In this document: positions 1 through 6,593 of the stretch, piece by piece | How positions within the stretch are numbered: position 1 is the stretch's first letter | How the letters are laid out: every line of letters starts with the position of its first letter | From: Planctomycetota bacterium | GTDB lineage: Bacteria; Planctomycetota; Phycisphaerae; FEN-1346 | DNA: 16,596 nt | Direction: 5' to 3' | Assembly (NCBI GenBank): GCA_026386995.1 | Contig: JAPLMO010000325.1 | Span: 1-16,596 of the forward strand | Notes under the pieces: generated by a model | What the model saw: only the letters and a program-made list of their open reading frames with translations | Database searches by the model: none | What the model was told of the DNA's origin: nothing | Made by a program: the position numbers and the translations under genes

Positions 1-64
1 CCGGTGCCATCACCTTCAGCCGGTCCCGCTCTTGCTGGCTCATCTCGATCCGGTCCTTGTTCAT
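1..64 (-). CDS. Transposase N-terminus (partial, runs off the left edge)
   Basis: Reading leftwards from the ATG at 64-62 gives MNKDRIEMSQQERDRLKVMA and then the window ends, so only about 21 residues are visible. The 'MSQxERDRLKVM' opening is the one I associate with helix-turn-helix plus integrase-core transposases of the ISNCY type. Such a protein would bind the IS ends and catalyse cut or copy transposition. A purine-rich AAGGGAAG lies just upstream of the ATG. Two 18-bp repeats just upstream (90-131) look like the IS terminus. Family assignment rests on a short N-terminus and is tentative. Whether the gene is intact cannot be seen. Confidence 0.55.
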   Translation of the reverse strand, partial: MNKDRIEMSQQERDRLKVMAP

Positions 65-89
65 CCGCTTCCCTTAGCCCCCAAGAAGC

Positions 90-131
90 GGACATTTCTA
101 CTGGGTCTGGACCGGACATTACTACTGGGTC
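90..131. mobile_element. Insertion-sequence end with paired 18-bp direct repeats
   Basis: Two copies of GGACATTNCTACTGGGTC lie at 90-107 and 114-131, differing at one base and spaced by a 24-bp period. They are immediately upstream of the minus-strand transposase start, where the right end of the IS is expected. Multiple short direct repeats at a terminus usually serve as transposase-binding sites. The exact outer boundary and any target duplication cannot be fixed without the other end. The unrelated plus-strand operon begins within about 90 bp, so this IS sits right at the operon's promoter. Confidence 0.5.
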
Positions 132-154
132 ACGACAGGCGAACCACCGCTTGA

Positions 155-184
155 TTGACTTGCGACCGGGCGAGAGAGTAAACT
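155..184 (+). promoter_or_regulatory. Sigma70-like promoter for the glycan operon
   Basis: TTGACT at 155-160 and TAAACT at 179-184 are separated by 18 bp. They lie 33 bp upstream of the GTG start at 217 and just outside the IS terminal repeats. A GGAGG at 201-205 precedes the start. The match to consensus is good at -35 (5/6) and moderate at -10 (4/6). Confidence 0.4.
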
Positions 185-216
185 GTCGCCTTGCCCACCC
201 GGAGGCGAGGCCCGAA

Positions 217-1092
217 GTGAAACGTCTGATCGTCAACGCCGACGACTTCGGCTGGTCCGAGGCCGTCACGAGCGGCATCCTGCGGGCTCACCGGGACGGC
301 CTCGTCACGAGCACGACGCTCATGGCCAATCTGCCGGGGGCCGAGGCGGCCCTCCAGCGTGCCCGCCGCGAGGCGCCGGGCCTGGGCATCGGCCTGCACC
401 TGAACCTGACCGAAGGCCGGCCCCTGACGGGCGACGCCGCCACGCCCCTGACGGACGGCGAGGGGCAGTTCATCCGGTCGCTCGTACGGCTGGCGCGGCT
501 GGTGCGGACCTCCGCGGCCGCGCTCTTGGCGGCCGAGCGCGAGTGGGAGGCCCAGGTGCTCTGGGCGAGGGACCATGGCCTGCGGCCGACGCACCTGGAC
601 GGACACAAGCACGTGCACCTGGTGCCGGCGCTGGCGCCCAGCGCGATCGCGCTGGCCAGGAAGCACGGCATTCCGGCAATCCGGACGACGGCGGAGTGGC
701 GGCCGGCGGGTATCTCGCGCCTCCTGCCGCGCGAGTGGCGGGCTAAAGACCGCCTGCGGCAAATGCTGTGGGCGTGGGTCGGCCGCCGCTGGGGCGTCGC
801 GGCGCAGCGGGCCGCGCGCGAGGCGGGCCTGGCGACGACCAACTGGTTTTTCGGCCTGCGGGCGACCGGCGGCATCTCGGCCGAGTTGATAGAATACATG
901 CTCCGCCACGCGCCCGACGGGACCGGTGAACTGATGGTCCACCCGGGCGAGGCAGATGCGTCGCCCGCGCGGCCGACGCGCCTCGGTGCAAGCCGCCCGG
1001 CGGAATTGGCGGCGCTGTGCGATCCGCGGGCCCGCCGCGCGGCTGAGGAAAACGGCTGGACGCTCATCAATTACGAGGGCCTGAAATCATGA
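217..1092 (+). CDS. ChbG/YdjC (HpnK, NaxD-like) carbohydrate N-deacetylase
   Basis: This is a 291-aa protein of the ChbG/YdjC family: metal-dependent deacetylases that remove N-acetyl groups from amino sugars, including lipid-linked ones (NaxD in Francisella) and chito-oligosaccharides (ChbG). Visible motifs are NADDFG at residues 7-12 (metal/catalytic Asp), GLHLNLTEG at 59-67, LDGHKHVHLVP at 127-137 (metal His) and MVHPGE at 240-245. The GTG at 217 is preferred because GGAGG lies 11 bp upstream and family homology starts at VKRLIVNADD; the frame is open to position 4 but the upstream part overlaps the IS end and has no family resemblance. Its stop overlaps the next start by ATGA, so it is translationally coupled to a GT2. 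That context favours a lipid-linked sugar as substrate. The hopanoid-associated label HpnK is also used for this family, but no hopanoid gene is visible here. Confidence 0.85.
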   Translation: MKRLIVNADDFGWSEAVTSGILRAHRDGLVTSTTLMANLPGAEAALQRARREAPGLGIGLHLNLTEGRPLTGDAATPLTDGEGQFIRSLVRLARLVRTSAAALLAAEREWEAQVLWARDHGLRPTHLDGHKHVHLVPALAPSAIALARKHGIPAIRTTAEWRPAGISRLLPREWRAKDRLRQMLWAWVGRRWGVAAQRAAREAGLATTNWFFGLRATGGISAELIEYMLRHAPDGTGELMVHPGEADASPARPTRLGASRPAELAALCDPRARRAAEENGWTLINYEGLKS

Positions 1093-2087
1093 CCGCATCG
1101 GCGGAATCCGCGGCTGGCCCGACGTACTCCGTCGTGGTCCCGTTCTACGAGGAAGACGACAGCATCGAGGAACTCTACCGGCGGATCGTGGCCGTCATGG
1201 ACGGCATCGGCAAGCCGTACGAGATGGTTTTCGTGGACGACGGGTCGAAGGACGCCACCGGAAAGGTCCTGGAGCGTCTGGCGGAGGAGGACCCGCGCGT
1301 GACGTTCGTGGAGTTGCGCCGCAACTTCGGGCAGACGCCCGCGCTGGCGGCCGGGTTCGACCACGCATCGGGCGAGGTCGTCATCGCCATGGACGGCGAC
1401 CTTCAGCACGCCCCGGAAGACATCCCCTCGATGCTCGCGCCGCTGGAGGACGGGTACGACCTGGTGAGCGGCTGGCGGAAGCGGCGGGTGGACAACTTTT
1501 TCATCCGGCGGCTGCCGTCGGCCACGGCCAACTGGCTGATGAAGAAACTCAGCGGCGTCGACATCCACGATTTCGGCACGACCTTCAAGGTGTACCGCCG
1601 GGACCTTCTGAAGCACATCCGGCTCTACGGCGAACTGCACCGGTTCATCCCGGCGCTGGCGTCGGCGGTGGGCGCGAAGATATGCGAAGTGCCCATCCAG
1701 AACATCGTGCGGCCGAAGGGCAAGTCCAAGTACGGCCTCGGCCGCACGGCGCGGGTGATGATGGACCTCCTGACCGTGCGGTTCCTGATCAAGTACTTCA
1801 CGCGGCCGCTGCACTTTATGGGCCTGCCGGCGATAGTGATGTTCGGCCTCGGGTTCGCCATCGAGTTGGCCATCTTCCTGGAGAAACTGCTGAAGGGGTG
1901 GCACGCGTTCCACGTCACGCAGGCGCGCGGGCCGTTGCTGGTGTGCGGCGTGATGCTGGTGCTCCTGAGCGCGGTGTTCCTCGCGACGGGCCTCATGGGC
2001 GAACTGCTCGTGCGGACGTACTACGAATCGCAGGGCAAACATATCTATTACGTGCGCCGAGTCTGCCGCAAGGATGGCCGATCATGA
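1089..2087 (+). CDS. GT2 polyprenyl-phosphate glycosyltransferase (ArnC/FlmF2/DPM1-like)
   Basis: This 332-aa enzyme is expected to transfer a sugar from a nucleotide-sugar to undecaprenyl phosphate on the cytoplasmic face of the inner membrane. The GT-A fold shows in YSVVVPFYEEDDS at residues 13-25, FVDDGSKD at 48-55 and the metal-binding DGD at 102-104, followed by LQHAPEDIP. RPKGKSKYGLGRT at about 208-220 is the usual basic loop before the membrane part. Two hydrophobic segments at about 243-264 and 283-305 are typical of ArnC/DPM-type enzymes. It overlaps the deacetylase stop and the next gene's start by ATGA on each side. The sugar cannot be read from sequence; the coupled deacetylase suggests an N-acetylated hexosamine. 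Confidence 0.9.
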   Translation: MTASAESAAGPTYSVVVPFYEEDDSIEELYRRIVAVMDGIGKPYEMVFVDDGSKDATGKVLERLAEEDPRVTFVELRRNFGQTPALAAGFDHASGEVVIAMDGDLQHAPEDIPSMLAPLEDGYDLVSGWRKRRVDNFFIRRLPSATANWLMKKLSGVDIHDFGTTFKVYRRDLLKHIRLYGELHRFIPALASAVGAKICEVPIQNIVRPKGKSKYGLGRTARVMMDLLTVRFLIKYFTRPLHFMGLPAIVMFGLGFAIELAIFLEKLLKGWHAFHVTQARGPLLVCGVMLVLLSAVFLATGLMGELLVRTYYESQGKHIYYVRRVCRKDGRS

Positions 2088-3826
2088 GCCGTCCGGCCGC
2101 CGTGCCCGAAACGCCCCGCCCCACATGGGCCTGGCACGCCCTGCTGCTGGCGGTGCTCTCGGGGTGGCTGGCCGGCGTGCGATTGCCGGAAGGCAGCCTT
2201 TACGACCCCGACGAGCCGCGCACGGCCCTTGTGGCGCGCCTCATGGCCGAGCGCGGCGACTGGCTCGCGCCGCATCTGCCGGCGGTGTTCCATCACGACT
2301 ACCCGCACGACCCGGTCGAGGGCGACCTGCTGGCCTACTGGGACAAGCCGCCGCTGTATTTCTGGCTCGCGGCCGGGGCGATGAAGGCGCTCGGGCCGAC
2401 GGCGCTGGCGGCCCGGCTGCCGGCGGCGCTCAGCCTTGTCGCCGCCGTCCTGATGGCCTACGCGGCGGGGCGGTCGCTCTGGGGAGCACGGGCGGGATTC
2501 CTGGCGGGCGTCGTGATGGCCGTCTCGCCGATGCCGCTGGCCATGGCGCACGCCGCGCGGATGGACGCGCTGCTGGCCGCGCTCATGACGGCGATGCTCC
2601 TGGCGATGCTGCGCCTTATGCTCGGCCTGGGCCGCGCGTGGGTCTGGACGCTGGTGCTCTACGTCGCGGCGGGGCTGGGGATCCTGACGAAAGGTCTGGA
2701 GGCCGTGGTGTTTCCGGCCGCCGCCGTGGCCGTCGCGACGGCGCTGACCGGCCGCTGGCGCGACCTACGGCGGTTGCGCCCGCTGCAAGGGGCGCTCGTG
2801 TGCCTGGCGGTGGCGGCGCCGTGGTTTGTTTATATGCACTTCCGATACCCCGGCGCGGCGGACGGACAGGGCACGGGGTTCCTGTACGAGTTTTTCGTCC
2901 GCCAGCATTTCGGGCGCGCGGGCGGCGAGACCGGCCAGAAACTGCCGCCAGGGTCGCTCGCGGCCATTCTCCTGGCGGGCCTGATGCCGTGGACGATCTT
3001 CCTTCCGGCGGCGTGCGCCCGGCTGGGCCGCAAGGGCTGGCGCGAGCGGCGCGAGAACCCGGCCGTCCTGCTGCTGATCGTCTGGCCGCTGCTGATTGTG
3101 GGCGTGTTCAGTTTCCTGAAGACCGCGATGCTGCACTACGTGTTGCCGGCATTTCCGCCGCTGGCGATCCTCCTGGGCGCTTACCTTGACGAGCGGCTGA
3201 GCGACGGCGTTCCCGACCGCTGGTTCCGCCGCGGGATGGCGACCGCGGTCGTCCTGGGCGGCGTGGCGGTCGCCGGCGCAATCGTGTACCTGGTCCGCAA
3301 CGATCTCTGGCGGCCGGAGTTCCTCTGGACCTTCGCCGCCGCGGCCGCGGTCACCCTGGCGGGGCTGGCGAGCGTCTTGCGCGACCGGCGCCAGACGGCC
3401 GTCGGGCTGCTCCTGGCGTGGATGGTCATCATCGCCACGTTCTTCCTGACGAGCGACCCGCTGAAGGTGTACGCCACGAACTCGACGCAGGCCGAGGCCC
3501 GAACGATCATCGAGGCGCTGCGGCCGGGGGACGAGGTCCTCGCCTATCCGTACACGCCGTACTCGCTGACGTGGTACTTCTGGCCGCACGGCGTGCGGTA
3601 CCCCGCGCCGGCCGGCGATCCGGACGCGGCAAGTTTCACGGACCTAGTGCGCGAGTTGAATCATCCGCATCGCACCTTCTGCGTGCTTCAGAAACACTCG
3701 GTGCTGGAGCAGATCCAGGGCCGGGTGCAGTGGCCGGTGCAGGTGCTATCGACGATGCCCGGCCATACGCTGTTTGTGACGACACCGCCGGAGAGTGCCG
3801 GTGCTGCATTGCCTCAGCCGCGATAG
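2084..3826 (+). CDS. ArnT/FlmK-type glycosyltransferase, first copy
   Basis: This is a 580-aa polytopic membrane protein of the ArnT/PMT (GT83/GT39) type. It would use polyprenyl-phosphate-sugar as donor on the periplasmic side and move the sugar to lipid A or another envelope acceptor. The first periplasmic loop carries the acidic signature YDPDEPRTALVA (residues 40-51), and WDKPPLYFWL (86-95) is the conserved KPPL motif. Many hydrophobic helices follow to about residue 470, then a soluble C-terminal part, as in the family. ATG 2084 overlaps the GT2 stop. An in-frame opening extends back to 1682 but lies wholly inside the GT2 gene and is not family-like. Confidence 0.85.
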   Translation: MSRPAAVPETPRPTWAWHALLLAVLSGWLAGVRLPEGSLYDPDEPRTALVARLMAERGDWLAPHLPAVFHHDYPHDPVEGDLLAYWDKPPLYFWLAAGAMKALGPTALAARLPAALSLVAAVLMAYAAGRSLWGARAGFLAGVVMAVSPMPLAMAHAARMDALLAALMTAMLLAMLRLMLGLGRAWVWTLVLYVAAGLGILTKGLEAVVFPAAAVAVATALTGRWRDLRRLRPLQGALVCLAVAAPWFVYMHFRYPGAADGQGTGFLYEFFVRQHFGRAGGETGQKLPPGSLAAILLAGLMPWTIFLPAACARLGRKGWRERRENPAVLLLIVWPLLIVGVFSFLKTAMLHYVLPAFPPLAILLGAYLDERLSDGVPDRWFRRGMATAVVLGGVAVAGAIVYLVRNDLWRPEFLWTFAAAAAVTLAGLASVLRDRRQTAVGLLLAWMVIIATFFLTSDPLKVYATNSTQAEARTIIEALRPGDEVLAYPYTPYSLTWYFWPHGVRYPAPAGDPDAASFTDLVRELNHPHRTFCVLQKHSVLEQIQGRVQWPVQVLSTMPGHTLFVTTPPESAGAALPQPR

Positions 3827-3834
3827 CAATATAG

Positions 3835-3961
3835 CGCCACTTGATCTCTTGCGCGGTGGGTCTCCGGCCCCACCGCGCAAGAATCGCCTCCGGCGCGGGT
3901 GAGAATGCCGCTACGCGCGGCGGGTCAGGAGACCCGCCGCGCGAAACTTGCCCAAGTGGCG
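3835..3961. repeat. Composite palindrome element between the two ArnT-like genes
   Basis: Two hairpins lie head to head in the gap. Hairpin 1 (3848-3881) has 13-bp arms, CTTGCGCGGTGGG and its complement, around a 7-nt loop. Hairpin 2 (3914-3943) has perfect 13-bp arms, CGCGCGGCGGGTC and its complement, around AGGA. The pair is bracketed by CGCCACTTG on the left (3835) and its inverse CAAGTGGCG on the right (3953-3961), so the unit has terminal inverted repeats. The same type recurs at 9127, 9459, 9504 and 15998. There is no coding sequence of its own and no U-tract, so it is not a classic terminator. The right end lies only 19 bp before the next start codon. Confidence 0.75.
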
Positions 3962-3980
3962 GATCACGGAGTACGAGTTT

Positions 3981-5798
3981 ATGATTCCGAACGTTTCAAC
4001 AGACTTAGGCGCGCCGAGCGCCAACCCGTCCGCCAAGGGCGGCAGGCGGTGGCTAGCGCCGCTGGCGCTGGCGGCCCTCATGGGCGGACTGCTCTTTGCG
4101 CGCCTCGGCGACGACCTGCCCCTGCGGAGCCACGAGGCCCTCCTGGCCGAGACCGCCCGCAATATGTACATGGGTCGCCCGGTGCAACTGGCCGACGGGT
4201 CGCGCCCCAGCCCGTGGCTGGTGCCGAACTTCAACGACGTTCCGCGCCTGCGCAAGACCCCCCTGCCCTACTGGACCGTCGCGGGCCTCGCCTGTCTGAC
4301 CGGCGCCGTGGACGAGTGGACCGCGCGGCTGCCGAGCGCGCTGGCGGCCCTCGGAACGGCGCTCATCACGCTGGCGCTGGTGCGGCGGTGGGACGGGCGC
4401 CTCGCGTCGCTGGCGGCGGCCGCGACGCTCGTCACGAGCGCCGAGTTCCTGATCGCCGCCCGCTCGGCCCTGTCGGACATGCCGATGACCTTCTTCTGCA
4501 CGGCATCGCTGGCGGCCGTCTGGATGGCCGTCGAGACGCGCGGCGCACGGCGGTTCGCCTGGCTGCTCGCGACGGGTGCTGCGGCGGCCTTGGCGATGCT
4601 CGCCAAGGGACCCGTGCCGGCGATCGTCCTGCCGCTGCCGCTGGCCGTGGCGGCGGTCATCATGCTCGTGCGGCTGGTGCGCCCGAAAGATCCGCTGAAG
4701 GCGCGCGGGGCGGAGTGGGCCTGGACGCTCGGCGGCGTGGCGGCCGGCACGCTAGTTTTCTTCGCCATCGCGATGCCCTGGCCGGTGTACGTCTGGCTCA
4801 AGGTGCCGCAGGCCATCGACATCTGGCGGGCGGAATCGGTGGACCGATCCACCGGCGATTTCGGGCACCAGGAACCGATCTATTTCTATGTCATACGGTT
4901 GCCACTGCTCCTGGCCCCGTGGACGGTATTCTTCATTCACGGGCTTGTGGTCGCCGCGCGGCGGGTGCGGCGCGAGCCGGCCGCGAGGGCGTGGCTCTTG
5001 TTTCTCGGCGCATGGTTCGTCGGAACGCTCGCGGCGATCTCGGCGGCCGCCGGCAAGCAGGATCACTATCTTCTGCCGCTCGTGCCGGCGTGCGCGGCGT
5101 ACATCGCCCTGTCGCTGCGCCACTTTCTTCAACCGTCGTCCCCGCGGGCGGAACGGGCTGGAATTCGGGTCATGCAGGCCCACGGTTTCGCGCTGATCGT
5201 TCTCTGCGTGGCTGGTTTCCTGGCCTTGGTCCATCTCTCGATGCAACTCGGCCTGCTGCCGCCCACTCCCCATATTTCGCAAGACTTTGCAGCGTTCTTC
5301 TTCAAGAAGGGGCTGCACGTGCCAGCGGCGTACATACTCATCATCTGCCTCGTGGGAGGTATTGCGACCGCCGTGTTGGCTGTTCCCCAGGGACTGCACA
5401 GAAGCCTGGCAGCGCTGGTGGCCACGTTTGCCGCCGTGTTCCTCCTCGCCATGTCCACGATGATCGGCCCTGTGGACCGGGCAGCCGTGGCCGCCGACTT
5501 CGGGCGCAAGATCCGTACCGTCGTCCCCGCCGACGCGCCGCTCTTTTCGTACGTCGGCTCCAACAACACGGTGATCTTTTACGCCGGGCGGCCGATCCCG
5601 ATTCTTGTCGGGCCGGACAGCGTGCGGCAGGAACTGGCCCGCGGCCGGCCGTTCTACCTCATCGACCACGGCAAACACGAGGGCCTGCCGCCCCAGGCCG
5701 AGGGCTTCACGCTCGTTCTTCGCGAGGAAGACCCCATCCGCCCCGACGAGGGTTTCCGGCTCCTGAAGTCCGCCGCGCCTGCGAAGGCGCCGCAGTAG
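3981..5798 (+). CDS. ArnT-family glycosyltransferase, second copy
   Basis: This 605-aa polytopic protein is a diverged relative of the upstream ArnT-like gene. The first loop motif appears as SHEALLAETARNMY (residues 50-63) and the KPPL-type motif as RLRKTPLPYWTV (89-100). About a dozen hydrophobic segments follow, and the last ~150 residues are soluble. A TTG in frame at 3948 lies inside the palindrome element; ATG 3981 has GGAG at 3968-3971, nine bases upstream, so I take 3981. Likely role: a second lipid-linked sugar transfer in the periplasm, using the same or a different acceptor. Specificity cannot be read. It follows the first copy by 154 bp and is probably on the same transcript. Confidence 0.82.
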   Translation: MIPNVSTDLGAPSANPSAKGGRRWLAPLALAALMGGLLFARLGDDLPLRSHEALLAETARNMYMGRPVQLADGSRPSPWLVPNFNDVPRLRKTPLPYWTVAGLACLTGAVDEWTARLPSALAALGTALITLALVRRWDGRLASLAAAATLVTSAEFLIAARSALSDMPMTFFCTASLAAVWMAVETRGARRFAWLLATGAAAALAMLAKGPVPAIVLPLPLAVAAVIMLVRLVRPKDPLKARGAEWAWTLGGVAAGTLVFFAIAMPWPVYVWLKVPQAIDIWRAESVDRSTGDFGHQEPIYFYVIRLPLLLAPWTVFFIHGLVVAARRVRREPAARAWLLFLGAWFVGTLAAISAAAGKQDHYLLPLVPACAAYIALSLRHFLQPSSPRAERAGIRVMQAHGFALIVLCVAGFLALVHLSMQLGLLPPTPHISQDFAAFFFKKGLHVPAAYILIICLVGGIATAVLAVPQGLHRSLAALVATFAAVFLLAMSTMIGPVDRAAVAADFGRKIRTVVPADAPLFSYVGSNNTVIFYAGRPIPILVGPDSVRQELARGRPFYLIDHGKHEGLPPQAEGFTLVLREEDPIRPDEGFRLLKSAAPAKAPQ

Positions 5799-5848
5799 TA
5801 TGACGGCGCTAGATTGCAGTTTGCGCGGCGGGCGCGTGTTGGCGCGCC

Positions 5849-5872
5849 GCCCCCGGTGTATTCACCGGGGGC
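5849..5872. repeat. Perfect palindrome GCCCCCGGTG-TATT-CACCGGGGGC
   Basis: Arms of 10 bp (5849-5858 and 5863-5872) flank a TATT loop. It follows a GCGCGGCGGGCGCG / GGCGCGCCGC tract at 5824-5850. It is a different palindrome type from the GCGCGG-GGGTC family. There is no U-tract, so I read it as a dispersed repeat rather than a terminator. It sits directly before the small membrane-protein gene. Confidence 0.6.
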
Positions 5873-5877
5873 TGACG

Positions 5878-6078
5878 ATGGCCCTTGCCTTCCGCGGCAG
5901 CGAGAAGACCCGCATGCGAGTCGTCATGCAGATGCCCGCCCCCGAACCCGCACCCAGGCCCCTCCGGAAGACCGACGTGTTCTGCGGACTGGTGGTCGTC
6001 ATGGCCGCGCCGCTGCTGGTGTACTTCGTCGTGATGTTCCTGGCGAGTTTCTGGCTGGGCCACAAGGCGGCGCGGTAA
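5878..6078 (+). CDS. Small single-pass membrane protein of unknown function
   Basis: A 66-aa reading frame ends in one strong hydrophobic helix (about residues 36-59, CGLVVVMAAPLLVYFVVMFL) and a short basic tail GHKAAR. A proline-rich stretch, PAPEPAPRPLRK, lies just before the helix, which suggests N-in topology. The frame is open back to an ATG at 5800, but 5820-5875 is palindromic repeat, so I start at ATG 5878. ATGs at 5914, 5926 and 5932 are further options, and no strong ribosome site decides. I do not recognise a family. It lies 79 bp after the second ArnT-like gene, which hints at a small partner of the membrane transferases, but this is position only. Confidence 0.5.
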   Translation: MALAFRGSEKTRMRVVMQMPAPEPAPRPLRKTDVFCGLVVVMAAPLLVYFVVMFLASFWLGHKAAR

Positions 6079-6175
6079 GGTCACCGCGGACCGCCTCCGG
6101 GAATTATGCGCTCTTCGGCCCGCCTTCGGTGTTTAACAGAGTGGAGACAGCACATTTCTCGGAAGGAGGGCGCCC

Positions 6176-6550
6176 ATGCCAGAAGCCACTCTCACAGAGA
6201 CTGCCGTACGCCTGGTGTTCGCATGTTCCGGCGCAGCCGACGTCGGGGAGATCGCCGACCGCGTGGCCCGGCTGCTCCAGCGGGAAGGGACGGCCCGCAT
6301 GTACTGCCTGGGCGGCATCGGCAGCAAGGTCGACGACATCCTATCGACGGCCCGCGGGGCCGAGCGGATCATGGTCATCGACGGCTGCCCCTTGGATTGC
6401 GCCAAGAGATGCCTCGAGCAGGCGGGGTTCACCGGCATCCGCCATCTGCGCCTGACGGACCACCAGATGGAGAAGGGCAAGACGCCCGTCACCGTCCGCA
6501 ACGTGCAACTGGCCGCCGATCGGGCCAAGCACGTGCTGCTGGCGCCGTGA
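6176..6550 (+). CDS. DGC-domain putative zinc-binding protein
   Basis: A 124-aa protein. Residues 67-80 read VIDGCPLDCAKRCL, containing the Asp-Gly-Cys motif that names the DGC family (putative zinc-binding proteins). Other cysteines are C17 in FACSG and C44 in YCLGG, giving C17, C44, C71, C75 and C79 as candidate metal ligands, the usual set for this family. AGGAGGG at 6164-6170 is a strong ribosome site for ATG 6176. Biochemical function is not established for the family. It is separated from the upstream membrane gene by 97 bp and converges with apbE 43 bp downstream. Small inverted repeats at 6561-6574 and 6574-6589 lie in that gap but are too weak to call terminators. Confidence 0.8.
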   Translation: MPEATLTETAVRLVFACSGAADVGEIADRVARLLQREGTARMYCLGGIGSKVDDILSTARGAERIMVIDGCPLDCAKRCLEQAGFTGIRHLRLTDHQMEKGKTPVTVRNVQLAADRAKHVLLAP

Positions 6551-6593
6551 AGGCAATCGTGTGCCGCCGGGCACTGATCGTTCTATCAGGCGA

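Noticed and set aside
1682..2083. N-terminal extension of the first ArnT-like protein
   Set aside because: It lies wholly inside the GT2 gene in another frame; the ATGA overlap at 2084 gives a normal start.
3835..3961. Reading the palindromes here as a rho-independent terminator or CRISPR repeats
   Set aside because: No U-tract follows either hairpin, there are only two copies with different arms and no regular spacers, and similar units recur elsewhere.
3899..5803. Long open frame (634 codons) on the plus strand overlapping the second ArnT-like gene
   Set aside because: It is Arg/Gly/Pro-rich with no domain and lies one frame off the ArnT-family protein, which has clear motifs. It is a GC-rich shadow.
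6551..6593. Terminator between the converging DGC gene and apbE
   Set aside because: Only 5-bp stems (GTGCC/GGCAC and CTGAT/ATCAG) with no clear U-run; too weak to annotate.
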